In this document: in pieces, positions 1 to 11,540 of the stretch
Layout of the letters: each line of letters begins with the position of its first letter
Position numbering within the stretch: position 1 is the stretch's first letter
Assembly (NCBI RefSeq): GCF_001540865.1
Contig: NC_033637.1
Coordinates: 7,895,120-7,959,119 of the forward strand
Direction of reading: 5' to 3'
Length of the DNA stretch: 64,000 nucleotides
From: Ananas comosus
Lineage: Eukaryota > Streptophyta > Magnoliopsida > Poales > Bromeliaceae
The notes under the pieces: generated by a model
Told to the model about the DNA's origin: nothing
What the model saw: the letters and a program-made list of their open reading frames with translations, nothing else
Database searches by the model: none
Translations under genes and position numbers: made by a program

Positions 1-287
1 ATCTCTACACCTTCTAAATATCTAGAACAGAATGTCAAACATTCTTCGGCAATATGCCCCTCTGCATTTGACCCCTCCGGTTGTGCTCTATTACGGACAT
101 AAGATTTTAACCGCACCAAATACCTAACATAATAAAAGTTTACAAAAAAAAAGACCAATATAAGTTTGTTTAATTTAGTAATAAATTAATTTCAAAAATA
201 AAAGACACGATAGATTATAATTTCTCACCTTTCAATAGGATACATCCATCTATAGTGTATGGGACCGCCTAGCTTTGCCTCTAGAAC
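1..287 (-). pseudogene. CACTA (En/Spm) transposase, 3' part, split by element A
   Basis: This is the downstream part of the transposase gene whose upstream part is at 24421-26728. On the minus strand, 287 to 229 reads LEAKLGGPIHYRWMYPIER, which directly continues the last codons read at 24421-24440 (IHLV). A GT donor at 228-227 and an AG acceptor at 125-124 define a 105-nt intron. Exon 2 starts at 123, completes the split Arg codon, and reads on to base 1 (LKSYVRNRAQPEG, then CLTFCSRYLEGVE). Junction and frame match the region after the catalytic core of plant TNP2-type (Transposase_21) proteins, which cut and paste CACTA elements. The gene continues off the left edge. No stop is seen in this part, but the gene is dead because 24 kb is inserted in it. 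Confidence 0.88.
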
Positions 288-469
288 TGTAGTGTCCCTG
301 GTGTTTAGCGGTCTGAGCAACTTCAGCATCTGAGGCTTGTAGACACGTCTGGTGGGTGTCGAGAGAAGTCAAAGTCGTGTTGGCGCGAAATGGATGCAAA
401 ACGGACTCAGCGCGATGCGAGTGAAGTTCTAACACTGAAATCTGCAAAGTGCAGGATTTCAGTATTGAG

Positions 470-685
470 TACTGGTACCTGGGAGGAGTACCGATACCCT
501 AGTGAGATTTCAGTATTGGATGCTATCGGGTTTGCACGGGTTGATGCTGAGTACCGGTACCTGTTGTCGAGCACCGGTACCGAGCTTGAGTATCAGTACT
601 GCATCGGGCTAGTACCGATACCCAGCACGCAATGCGTGGGAGAAGATGGCCAAGTACCGGTATTCAAGCTGGGTACCGGTACTCC
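470..685 (+). promoter_or_regulatory. Palindrome array in U3 of element A (eight units)
   Basis: Eight short units with consensus GAGTACCGGTACC have cores at 471, 490, 553, 573, 592, 614, 656 and 675. Each is a near-perfect 10-12 bp palindrome. The same eight units are at 22604-22823 in the 3' LTR. The array ends 75 bp before the TATA box in both LTRs. Position in U3 suggests a transcription-factor or silencing platform (inference). Confidence 0.72.
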
Positions 686-759
686 AGGTGGAAAAGTGAG
701 TTGGTAAGGGGTATTCTGGTATTTTTGGTTGGCGATTATTCCAACCGACCCCCAGCTTC

Positions 760-766
760 TATATAT
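760..766 (+). promoter_or_regulatory. TATA box of the element A 5' LTR
   Basis: TATATAT, conserved at 22898-22904 in the 3' LTR. It is followed by a CT-rich tract, as expected near the start of R. Its equivalent in the other LTR families lies at the same spacing from their palindrome arrays. Confidence 0.55.
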
Positions 767-1918
767 GTGTTGGAAGCTTAGAGAAACTCTGATAGCTTTT
801 CCTTTCTCTCTCTCTCTCTCTCTAGCTTGTTTACGCCGTTCGTTGGAAAGTTGAGGGTCGAGCTCGCATGGAGTCTTCGCTTGCTAGGAGGATCGTTCGT
901 GCACGAGGATCATCTCGGGTGAATCGTTGGAGGTCAAGCGACCGCACGGAGTTTCTCCTTTAGACTTTTTGCCGATGTTGGACGAGCGATCGAGGAGGGT
1001 TGATGTTTACCGAAATCGTCGAATTTCTTTCTAAGTCGAGTGTCAGCATGTATGGTATTATGTGTAGTATCATGGTTAATAGCTCGAATTCATAGATTTG
1101 CATAGCTGAGTTTTGAAGCATGATCTAGTAATTTAGACAAATTTATATGTTGAACTTGAAATTGACTTAGAAGAAAACTCGTTAAATCTACATTGTCATT
1201 TTTTGAAAAGTTACCGGATTTAGCTTCAGGAGCTGTTGTTCTTTTGTATCCCCACCGTTAGTGCGTACGAGATACTCAGATTAGTATAGGGTGAGTTTAC
1301 GTTTGTGCTAAGGGGCCGAGCTTGTTTTACAGTAGAGTAGATTGTTCCGCACTGTCCGGTGCCGTCATGGTTGACAGTGGACCCAGATTTCTGTATCTTG
1401 CATCTAATTGTGCCAAGGTCACGTGAGCTTTGGTTGTTAGACCAGTTTGACCCATTTGCATTGACTACAACCTGTGAGAGCCTGATTGAGCTCGGCAGAG
1501 ATACGCTTGCATACTCGGTTGGGTCGCGCCCACGAATGCCGCTCTGGAGTGAAGCTTTGACTTGCGTTGACGTTGCAGCTGTCCTGTTTGGACTATTTAT
1601 TTGGACTGGCCATCCCCGAGGGTGATGTACGATGTAGCTTGGTTTACAGGCAGGGTGGGTCCGTTTGGGCAGCCCGTGTGAGATTGGGTCAGTGATAGCA
1701 AGTGATGCATATTTCTGTATACAGATAGTGGCTTTTTGGTAGCGATAGTGTAGAGGCATGTAGCTGTAGAGTTCTTTCCAGCTTTCCTTACTATCCTGAT
1801 CATATTATTTCTGTAGACTTAGTGGGTGGGCCGTTGAGGTCGGTGACGGTACCCACTGAGGACTACTCTATTTTTTGCAGTAATTCTCACACCCAGTTGT
1901 TGACACCTTTTTGCAGAG

Positions 1919-1923
1919 CCTTC
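1919..1923. other. Target-site duplication, left of the copia element
   Basis: CCTTC, repeated exactly at 17000-17004. The uninterrupted 3' LTR of A has a single CCTTC at the matching place (about 24058-24062), giving the empty-site sequence. Confidence 0.93.
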
Positions 1924-2388
1924 TGTTAGATGTATGCCCTAGAAGCCAACCAGGCCGACACATGTATTCTTTCTAGGACATAATTTTGTATTTGATTTTA
2001 AAATATTATGAATAACTTTGGGTTTTTATTTCCATTCATGTTGTGTATGTGTCCATGAATCGTCCAAGGAATTAATAAGATGATGACATATATTCTCAAG
2101 TGTTGAGAATTTGAGACATGTGTCATTGGTGATTAATTCCTAAATGCTCCCGATCAATGGATCATCACGGGGACGGTGATTGATCCGACGAGATTGGTGC
2201 ATAAGTCGCTTCCCTTTCAGGGTAGACGAGTTTCGAGTCGACAGTGTGGGGACACTGAAGCGAATATGCAGGTGGTTGTTAGAGAACAAGGGTACCGAGC
2301 GTGACCAACGCGAGAAGTCACTTGGATGTCTACTCATCGTCAGTGACTTACTCAATGTTGCAGTAGTGTGACTGGTCCTTTGACCTGC
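1924..2388 (+). repeat. Copia 5' LTR, first part
   Basis: Aligns with 15270-15720 of the 3' LTR. It is interrupted at 2388 by element B and continues at 8517. The last five bases, CCTGC (2384-2388), are the left target duplication of B. Confidence 0.92.
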
Positions 2389-5009
2389 TGTCACACCCCG
2401 GGACCGGGCGAGGCCCTCCCGTAGCGTGCCAGACCCGCCATATTCTACACATATAAGGCGTCTACAAGAAAGCGGAAGTAAAAGCAAGGAATGGAACAAA
2501 TAAAAGAAGTGAAATAACAAGCAACTAATGATATCAGAGCGAGTAAAGTTCAAACATCTATACTAATAGTAATAGAACATAACTAATACATAAAAGTAGA
2601 CATAAGTTATACAATATCAGCCTCTAATACAAAAATGGTGGTCTCTAGTGCACTGGTAAAATCTCACCTCTCCAAAATAAAATACAAGAGAGGTAGACCA
2701 CTAGCAAGTCGTCCTGCAGGAAGCTAGCTCGAAGCAACTCCCTTCCCGCGGTCCCTGCCTCACCCTGAATGGAAGGCTCTGAAAAAACATCGAGAAAAAG
2801 AGCGTGAGAACTATAATTTATAGTTTCCAGTGGCAATTACTGACCTCAGCTCAATGCACCACTAGCCCCAAAAGAAAAGGGCAAGTAACGTAATAACAAT
2901 GAGCAATAAAAAGAAGCATGTATAAACTGCTGAAAGTGAGAGCATAAGTAAAATGTTGTACATCTAATTCTATCTTAAGAAAAGTAATCAATGGCATAGT
3001 TTACTGTTACAACCCTTTATTCATACCTGACGTATAAGCTCTATCATGGCAACCAAGTATACTGTGGTGAAATAGGTAACTGTCAAGTATACTACATGTC
3101 TCAACCCTAGGCTATATGCATGTAAATGTAATCCAACTACTAAACGCTGTCTGGTAGTGATTATTCATTCTCAAACCGTGTCGATTTTCATTTCCAATTA
3201 GGGACCTACCCTAAGGTAGTCCCACTTAGTGCGGCCTAAGTGCCTGTGGTAGCCCAACATCCCTACTCTTGGAATGTGTCTGTCCCACTCGACCCCGTAG
3301 GCTTCTCAATACCGCACGAGCGAACATAGGTCGCATAGGCTAACTCCGGAGTGCCGGCTTGTAGGGAGCGACCCTCACAAGCATGTGCGAATGAGCACAA
3401 ATGGCAAGCAAGCAAGGTCAAAGTCTCAAGTACTTTACTCTCGTGCCTCTCACATGGCAAGGCCACTAGCATCCCAAGGATCTAGTCCAAAGTCTCAAAG
3501 TGACGCTCCAACGCACACCCTCGCTTAGTGCCTCTTTATGACACTTAAGTATCACGACTAATCATGCCCAGTTCATGTCCCGTATTCCAATTAACTAGGT
3601 TCACTTTAGCCCGGGCCCCATGCCTCTTTATGACATCGGCCCAATCTCAAATAGTCCAAGTTCTCAATCCTTCTCTAGGCCTCTAAAATTCCTAATGTCA
3701 CAATTGGCAATAGGTTAAATGCATGAAAGCAAGGTTCATCTCCACAATAGGAACCATGATCCACAATCCTAACTAGAATGCTAAGTCTCACATGCATGCA
3801 CTCTACCACATAGGGGTCTAAAATTTCACTATACATAATATATGCATGTTAAGCATTCTAAAATTCATATTAAATACATTTAACATGGAAATGCATGAAT
3901 TTCTATTTTTTGAAACATATTTGCTAAATATGAGCATTTCTCATATCATAGGCTAGGTCAAACCCACCGAACCGTCGCGTGCTCCTTCGATTCGTCGAAC
4001 GGAGTTGTCCACGAGCCTCTAGATACCCTAAAAGTAATCAGCGAAGAGATACGAGAGCATTACGACCAACCGTAAGATCAAACATTAACCTAGAAGCAAA
4101 AAGGGCCAAAATTTACCTCAAGAGAAGAAATCTTCTCCTAAGCTCCAAAAGAGAGCTAGAACCCTTCCAATCCAAGCCCTAGGAAGGTTCTAAACCAACT
4201 AATTGGGTCCAAAAGCCCTAGATCAAAAATGCCCAAAAATAAGCCCTAATTATCAAATCTAGGGTTTCATCTCAAAAACCTAGCAAAACAAGATCTAGAG
4301 GAGAGGAAATGAGCAACCAACCTCTTTAGAAGCTCCAATCCTAGCTCCAAGGGTGAAGATCTCCTCCTATGCAAGCTCCAAGACCAAGCTCCAAGCACCA
4401 AGGAAGAAGAGAGGGTGAGGAAGATGCTCCAAGTCCTCAAAAGCTCTCAATCTTCTTCTTCTTCTTTCCTTCCTTCTTCCTTCTCCTTCTTCTTCTTCTC
4501 TACCAAGGGTGTGGAGAGAGTTGAGAGAAGAGAAATGAGGAGAAGAGATGGTGGAGGGGTCATATAGACTCTCTATTGTAACAAAATCCAGCTAGGCCCT
4601 CCAAAAATCCAATATTGCATCAGCCCGGTCTGGGCAGTTTTCGCCCAGAGGGACCGGTCTCTCCCCAGCAGGGACCGGTCTCTCGCTGCGAACCCGAAAA
4701 ACCAACGTTCGGGAACCGGTCTCTCCCTGCGCGGGACCGGTCTCTCACTGCGAAGACGCGCTCGAGGACCGGTCTCGCCCGCGAGGGACCAGTTGCCTCA
4801 GGGCTGCCGCAGCACTGCTCACTGGGGGACCGGTCTCTCCTTCCAGGATCCGGTCCCCGAGAGTAAAAACTCTCAAGACTTGACCAGAATTCCAGTTTTC
4901 GAACTTTTTGGGTCGGAAAACATTCTACAACCCTGCACCAAGAGTGGAAAAGCTCGAAATACATCCAAACACTCGAACCTCGCAATTTGCAGAGGTCCAG
5001 TGCGTTACA
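2389..5009 (-). repeat. 3' LTR of element B
   Basis: On the minus strand it starts TGTAACGCACTGG at 5009 and ends CCGGGGTGTGACA at 2389. From its start it holds an ACCGGT palindrome array (4860-4648), a TATA-like box (4568-4561), a purine-rich tract (complement of 4440-4510) and a long U5/R portion with no protein-like frame. The first 141 bp are repeated at 8371-8511. The LTR is related to solo LTR C at 33371-36061: both share the palindrome array and a gcgaaaactgcccag block next to it. Confidence 0.9.
4648..4862 (-). promoter_or_regulatory. ACCGGT palindrome array in U3 of element B
   Basis: Eight units of the form GGGACCGGTCTCTC, cores at 4653, 4674, 4715, 4736, 4768, 4788 (degenerate), 4829 and 4849 (degenerate). 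Units lie 20-40 bp apart. The array ends about 80 bp upstream (minus strand) of TATATG at 4568-4561. Confidence 0.7.
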
Positions 5010-5030
5010 TTCACCCCTCCTAAAAAGGAG
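5010..5030 (-). other. Polypurine tract of element B
   Basis: On the minus strand TTTAGGAGGGGTGAA lies directly before the LTR start TGTAAC at 5009. This is the usual primer site for plus-strand DNA synthesis in LTR retrotransposons. Confidence 0.8.
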
Positions 5031-5063
5031 TTTCGTCCGCGAAACTCAAAAGGACAAAATACC

Positions 5064-8000
5064 TCAAGCCTCCATCTGAAAAAGATGGGGATAGCGCTCC
5101 CGCAGTGCGCTCTCCAGCTCCCAAGAGGCCTCGCGCTCGTCGTGGTTGCTCCAAAGCACCTTCACGTAAGGAATTTCTCGGTTCCGCAATCTTTTCACCT
5201 CGCGAGCCAAAATCCTTAAGGGTTGCTCTTCAAAGCTCAAATCATCCCGCAGCTCCAAAGGTGTAGTATCCAACACGTGAGCCGGATCGTGGATGTACTT
5301 CCGAAGGACCGATACATGAAACACATTGTGTACACCCGATAGGTTTGGCGGTAGAGCAAGTCGATACGCTACCGGGCCTACACGCTCCAAAACCTCAAAC
5401 GGTCCAATGAATCGGGGGCTCAACTTGCCCCGGATTCCAAATCGTCTAATTCCTTTGGTTGGCAAGACTTTCAAGAACACGTGGTCTCCAGTCTGAAACT
5501 CCAAGTCTCGTCGACGCCGGTCAGCATAACTCCTCTGTCTACTCTGGGCTGTCAACAATCGCTCCCGAGCAATGCGAACCTTGCCCTCTGCTTCCTGGAG
5601 CACATCAGGGCCTAAAGCCAATCTCTCACCAACTTCACTCCATTGAAGTGGCGATCTACACTTTCGTCCATAGAGTGCCTCGAACGGTGCCATCTTGATG
5701 CTTGCTTGATAACTGTTGTTATAAGCAAATTCTGCCATCGGTAGATGCTGCGACCATCCTCCCTGGAAGTCAATCACGCAGGCTCGAAGCATGTCCTCGA
5801 GAGTCTGTATAGTACGCTCCGACTGCCCGTCACTCTGAGGGTGGAAAGCTGTACTGAAGTCCAAACGCGTACCCAGAGCGTCCTGTAAGCTCCTCCAAAA
5901 GTGGGATACAAAACGGGGATCTCGATCTGAAACGATAGAAGTAGGTACCCCGTGCAATCGCACAATCTCATCCAAGTATACCTGTGCGAGTCTCTCACCA
6001 GTCCAAGTAGTGTGGATAGGTATGAAATGTGCCGATTTCGTCAATCTATCCACAATCACCCAAATAGCGTCATGCCCGGCCTGTGAGCGAGGCAATCCCA
6101 TCACGAAATCCATGGTGATCTTTTCCCATTTCCACACTGGAATCGGTAGGCTCTGCAACTTCCCCGCAGGAACTCGGTGCTCAGCCTTCACCTGTTGGCA
6201 AGTTAAACATCTAGCAACAAACTCACCAACATCCTTTTTCATCCCGGGCCACCAATAAAGCAACTTCAAGTCCTTGTACATCTTGGTGCCTCCCGGATGT
6301 ATAGCATACGGTGCTCGGTGTGCTTCTTGAAGAATATCCTCTTTAATGCCCAAGTCCGCCGGTACACAAAGTCGTCCGCGGAAACGCATCAATCCATCAC
6401 CGTCTAAAGTGAAGTCACCGGTGCAACCATCAACCATCTTAGCTCGAATCTTTTGCAACTCCGAGTCGGAAGCTTGCTTTTCTTTAATCCTTTCCAAAAG
6501 TGTAGGTTGCACCACCAAAGTCATCAGTCTCAAAGGTGTATCAGGAGCCACCACCTCCAACTCCAACCGCTTCATCTGCTCGATCAACGGCGGTTGAGTA
6601 ACCACAAGCATTGCTAAGTTCTCCGTCGATTTCCGACTTAGCGCATCCGCCACCACGTTAGCCTTGCCCGGGTGGTAAAGTATCGTCAAATCATAATCCT
6701 TGAGTAGCTCCAACCATCTGCGCTGCCTCAAGTTCAACTCCTTCTGAGTGAAAAGATACTTTAAGCTCTTGTGATCCGTATATACTTCGCATCGCTCGCC
6801 ATAGAGGTAATGGCGCCATAGCTTCAATGCAAAGACTACGGCCGCCAACTCCAAGTCGTGAGTGGGGTAATTCCTTTCATAATCCTTCAATTGGCGAGAT
6901 GCATACGCGATCACTTTCCCGTCCTGCATCAAAACACAGCCCAATCCATTAAAGGAAGCATCACTATAAATCACATACCCTGCTCCAGCAGTCGGCAAGG
7001 TAAGGATCGGGGCAGTCGTCAATCGCTGCTTCAACTCTTGGAAGCTCCTTTCACACGCATCATTCCAAATAAACTTGGTGCCCTTATGCGTGAGTCTCGT
7101 GAGGGGAGTAGATAACTTCGCAAATCCCTCGACAAACCGTCGGTAGTAGCCGGCCAAACCAATGAAGCTCCGTATCTCGGTCACGCTCGTCGGCCTCGGC
7201 CAATCCTTGATAGCTTCAATTTTCCTCGGGTCCACGGCTATGCCTGATCCTGAAATCACATGCCCAAAAACGCCACCTCTCTAAGCCAAAATTCACACTT
7301 TTTCAACTTGGCATAGAGCTTCTTTTCCCGAAGCATTTGAAGTACAAGTCTCAAGTGCTCCTCGTGATCCGCGTCACTCCGGGAATACACTAAGATGTCG
7401 TCGATGAACACCACGACAAATCTATCTAGGTAAGGCTTGAAAACACGGTTCATCAGATCCATAAAAGCTGCCGGGGCATTAGTAAGCCCAAACGGCATAA
7501 CCGTAAACTCATAATGTCCATACCGTGTTCTAAAAGCCGTATTCGACACATCCTCAGGTCTAATCCTCAACTGATGATATCCCGATTGCAAGTCAATCTT
7601 GGAATATACACAAGATCCCTGGAGCTGATCAAAAAGATCATCAATCCTCGGTAATGGATACTTGTTCTTAATCGTGACTTTATTGAGTTCACGATAGTCC
7701 ATGCACAAGCGAAGTGATCCATCCTTCTTCTTCACAAACAGAACCGGTGCTCCCCAAGGTGACACACTCGGTCTCACGAAACCCTTGTCCAGAAGATCCT
7801 GCAACTGTGCCTTCAGCTCCTTCAACTCTGTTGGTGCCATCCTATAGGGCGCCTTTGAGATTGGGGTAGTCCCGGGGACGAGATCTACCACAAACTCAAT
7901 CTCCCTATCAGGAGGCATGCCTGGTAGCTCCGCTGGAAACACATCTCCAAACTCCCGTACTACGGGAATATCCTCCATCCTAGGGGCGTCACCTTCGCCC

Positions 8001-8368
8001 CGCAGCACAACAGTAGCCAAGTAGGCTACGCAGCCTCTACTAATCAACTGCCGAGCTCGAGAGGAGCTAATCGTCATCGCAAACAGCGAACTCTGGCATC
8101 CTCGGTACACAACCTCCGCCTGCCCCGGCTCTCTAAATGTCACCGTTCGATTCTTACAATCGATTGTGGCAAAATACTTGGTCAGGCAATCCATACCCAA
8201 CACAACATCAAACTCCCCGAGTTTGTGCAAAGCTAGCAAGTCCACGGGCATGATCCAATCTCCAATCCTAACAGGGCAACTGGGGCAAAACTCCCGAATG
8301 TCCAAGGAATGGTCGGGTACAACAACTCGGCCCGGATGCAACAAGGATACAAGTGGGATGCCATGCAT
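5064..8368 (-). pseudogene. Pol polyprotein of element B: partial protease, RT, RNase H, integrase, chromodomain
   Basis: Read from 8368 down to 5064. A partial retropepsin comes first ([19 protein letters not shown] part lost). RT follows, with [20 protein letters not shown] and the catalytic FIDDILVYS. The RNase H segment has [12 protein letters not shown] and [10 protein letters not shown]. Integrase has an HHCC finger (ending CLTCQQ), then [18 protein letters not shown] and [13 protein letters not shown] giving the D,D,E triad. [20 protein letters not shown] tail and a chromodomain ([18 protein letters not shown]) end the protein at a stop at 5064. A one-base deletion near 7259 shifts the frame ([10 protein letters not shown]). 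With that exception the 1.1-kilocodon frame is open, so the insertion is recent. Confidence 0.92.
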
Positions 8369-8370
8369 AA

Positions 8371-8511
8371 ACTCTCAGGACTTGACCAGAATTCCAGTTT
8401 TCGAACTTTTTGGGTCGGAAAACATTCTACAACCCTCCACCAAGAGTGGAAAAGCTCGAAATACATCCAAACACTCGAACCTCGCAATTTGCAAAGGTCC
8501 AGTGCGTTACA
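8371..8511 (-). repeat. Truncated 5' LTR remnant of element B
   Basis: 141 bp matching 4869-5009 with only a few differences. It ends GTTACA next to the CCTGC duplication. At 8368-8371 it is fused to protease coding sequence, so one deletion removed about 2.5 kb of LTR plus PBS, gag and part of protease. Confidence 0.9.
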
Positions 8512-9791
8512 CCTGCGGTGCCTCGGCTATTCACAATGAGGTTACTGTAGTTTGACTGTACATACACTTGGTCCCTAGCCATTCGGGTCCTTGCGGTGCA
8601 TGTTGGCTGCAGTAGGTTCATTGTAGGAATAGGGTGCGCACTCAGATGGAATCTATCTCCCTTGGTAGATAGGGGTGTTAGTCCTATGTGATTTATGAGA
8701 CCGAGTTTAGAAGACCTTGGCCAGGGCAGAATAAATAGCGGAAAAGGGTTTCCGATATTAGAAACTCGAGTCGAATAAATTTAACAATATAAGCAGAGAT
8801 GGGTTTGACGAGTTATTCCATAACCTCCGTCAAGTCGGACTCATGATAGAAGGATTGTATCACGTACTGCAACCAAGAGGTTCAGTATCCTTCTACGGGA
8901 ATGCACTACACTGCTGAGGCGTCACTGTTGATGGTGAGACTCCGTGAGAATTATCTAGATGATCGATAATTCTTATTGGGCTGAGTTGGAATTGTTTCGA
9001 TCCACTGAAAGAGTTTACAGTGATATTGGTTGATAGTGATCAAAATATATTCACTACAGATAGAATAGAACCTATGGGTCACACACATTATGAGTTGTTA
9101 TTTCGGATAGCTAGATCGCGTTTATTTGAATCGCCGGAGGACCATTTGTCAATATGTATAATGGACTAATTTGTAATTATTACAAATTAGTGTATTAAGT
9201 GTAAAGTTACTAGAGAGGACTTACTAAAGTTAGTAAATTATAAGAGGACTTATGCTGCAAAGTTGCATATTAATTTGATAAGATCAAATTAATATAAAAT
9301 TTAAGTCGATCAATTAGGATTTGATCGATCTAACTAATTAAAAAAAGATAAATTTAAAGCTAGATATTATACTTATCCTTAATTGACATTAATTATTGAA
9401 TAGGGATTATATTCCTATATATAATATACGGGAGTTTTTAGAAAAACCCAAGGCGTATCTATATCTGCTTCTCTCTTATCCATCTTTTAGCAAGAAGACG
9501 TCCTTTTCAAGGAGCTAGCACCGCGGTGAGGACATCGATCAAATCAAGAACCTCGTGTGGATACTATAGAGGGCCGACGCTGTGCTGTTCAGAGAACCCG
9601 ATTCACGATCATCAAATTGAGGCAAAAATTTATCCGCGAAAAAGGTAATGATTCGATCTTACTTTTCTCTTTAATCTTAAAGAACATGAGGGATCATTGC
9701 GTGGTTTTTGAGATTAGATCTCGAGAGTTTTCAAAATCAAATTTGTTTGATTTTTTTTCCGCTGCGTTTTACCGTACGCAATTTTCTAACA
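8512..9791 (+). repeat. Copia 5' LTR, second part
   Basis: Begins with the right CCTGC duplication of B (8512-8516) and continues the LTR interrupted at 2388. Aligns with 15716-16999 and ends TTTTCTAACA at 9791. A protein-like frame at 9557-9985 spans LTR and leader and matches nothing. Confidence 0.9.
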
Positions 9792-9792
9792 G

Positions 9793-9804
9793 TGGTATCA
9801 GAGC
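9793..9804 (+). other. Primer-binding site of the copia element (tRNA-iMet)
   Basis: TGGTATCAGAGC, one base after the LTR end at 9791. It is the exact complement of the 3' end of plant initiator methionine tRNA. Confidence 0.9.
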
Positions 9805-11540
9805 CATCCTCATGTTTTTAAGATTAAATTATGATTTTGGGTATTCTAAACCGTTTTTTTGTGCCGAGAAAATGATTTATCGATCGTTTTTGGCTAATTC
9901 GAAAGATCAAAGTGATCAACAATTTAGTCGAACGGTTTCTGTTTTAAAGCAACATAAAAAAAAAAACAAACAAAAAAAACTGTAGCACCGTACGGACGAT
10001 ACTGCAACGTCCGTAGATTATGAGGCATCCGTACGGACCTACTGTAGATCCGTACGAAAATCAGATTTTTTGTTTTTATTTAACTAAAAGAGAGGATCTA
10101 ATTTGATTAGATCAAATTTAAATTTGATGAATCAAATTATTTTGGAAGATTAAATTTTTATCAAATTATAAAGATCAATAAGATTGATTGTTATTATGTT
10201 TAGTCACTATTATCTTTCGAACCATCGGTTAACGGTTAATTAGAATATCCAAAATTTATTATATGCATGTGTATATGAGATACGGTGATGATATGGGATA
10301 GGAACTATTTTTTTTGTTTCGACATGTGATGTATGATGTGTATGCAGAATCCTGTAATTTAAAATTGTTTAATTAAGAATTTTGTATTAGAGATGGCTAT
10401 ATTTGTGCTGCGTGACAAGCCGATTTATTTGGAACCTGCGTGTCTCATAGGTTAGAGATAAAAGTTATAAATGTAATTAATTTATTATTTCACTTTTTTA
10501 TTGGGTTGTATAATGTATGGTTGCACGTCATTGGTTGATCGGTTGCAAGCCTAAAAGTTCGCAAGGCCCGGATGAGATGAATACTTGATGGCGGTCGGAT
10601 CAAGCTGTTGATAAGGATCAAATCAAGTTGAAGCTCCAGATCGGATCGAGAAGTTGAAGACGATCAAACAATGATCGTGTGTGTGTCTGTAATTTATGAC
10701 CCTAAGACCCCGATTCCGATCACGTGGCTCGAGTCCGAATCCACTTCTAAGATCCATGATCATCACCAGTTTAATTATGTTTGTTGCGCGGATTGATTTT
10801 TATATTTGCATTAGATGTAAATAAATAAAATAATTTTTGAGACCTAAATTAACTCCTCATAAATATTAAGTCGAGCGGTCTTCCGCCGTTGTGTAAGTGC
10901 GGCGTTTTTCGGGTGTTGATTGAGGCACGGTGGTTACAGTGGTCAGTTGCATCGAAATTCGCACCACTCTATTAGCATGAGATGCTGGACGGAGTAAAGA
11001 TGGGTTCGGCCCAATAACTGTCAGGTGAGGGACCAAATGACGACTTTGCTACGCGTTGAACGGTGGGTCTGACTTAACAAGAATGGGGCAATAACTGTCA
11101 GGTGAGCGCTACACGACTTAGAGACCGATCACTGCATATTGCTTGAGAAGCATTGGACAAGAGTTGTCCCTCATCGTTTGCATATCACCAATAACTGTTA
11201 GTGAGGTGTGTACGTTAAATTGGTGGACTGCATACCCGACTTGAACCTTTTGTCGCTGGGTTTCCGTTTCTCTACCCGAGAGTGTTAGAGACTCGAGAAA
11301 ATAGTGGGAGGCTAAATTTATTGTTTTATAAAATCCCTAAAACAATTTTTTCAAAACAATACAAAATCTAACTTGAATCTTTACTCTCTGCAGAACAAAA
11401 TTGTCCGTTCAATCTCTCTCTCGAATTCTTGAATTCAAACCGTTTTAATTGGAACTAATTATAAAGATTGGCTAAGAAATTAAAATAGTTTTGAGTTCTG
11501 AAAAGCTCAGTTATGTTCTCGACCAGGACCCCCCACGTTA
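9805..11540 (+). other. Copia untranslated leader, no gene seen
   Basis: About 1.7 kb without a credible reading frame. The block CAATAACTGTCAGGTGAG recurs at about 11011, 11090 and 11189 (third copy changed), separated by 80-100 bp, a leader-type repeat. The function of this leader is unknown, and packaging or translation control is only a guess. Confidence 0.6.

Larger units (their letters stand above)
288..1923 (+). repeat. 5' LTR of element A, first part (U3, R, part of U5)
   Basis: Starts with TGTAGTGTCCC and aligns along its length with 22424-24058. It contains an array of eight ACCGGT-type palindromes (470-685), a TATA box at 760-766 and a CT-repeat at about 805-824 just downstream of the likely transcription start. 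It is cut at 1923 by the copia insertion and resumes at 17005. Open frames here (for example 1226-1759 on the minus strand) match no protein and recur only because the LTR recurs. Confidence 0.93.
2389..8511 (-). mobile_element. Element B: Ty3/gypsy chromovirus, minus strand, 5'-deleted
   Basis: Bounded by CCTGC at 2384-2388 and 8512-8516. On the minus strand its 5' end is a 141-bp LTR remnant (8371-8511) joined straight to the middle of the protease. A nearly intact pol (8368-5064), a PPT and a full 3' LTR (5009-2389, 2621 bp) follow. The rest of the 5' LTR, PBS, gag and start of protease are missing, so it could not move by itself. It is the youngest layer of the nest. Its pol has only one frameshift, in contrast to A and the copia. 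Confidence 0.93.

Noticed and set aside
1226..1759. 177-codon minus-strand frame in the 5' LTR of A
   Set aside because: It is in LTR U5/R, is broken in the 3' LTR copy and has no known motif.
2389..5009. Host gene with antisense transcript in the LTR of B
   Set aside because: Short frames only (for example 4620-4985), created by the palindrome array. The full segment is explained by the LTR.
5064..8368. Possible endogenous caulimovirus (plant pararetrovirus)
   Set aside because: RT and RNase H are present, but so are an integrase with D,D,E and a chromodomain, LTRs and a 5-bp duplication. There is no movement protein. It is a Ty3/gypsy retrotransposon.
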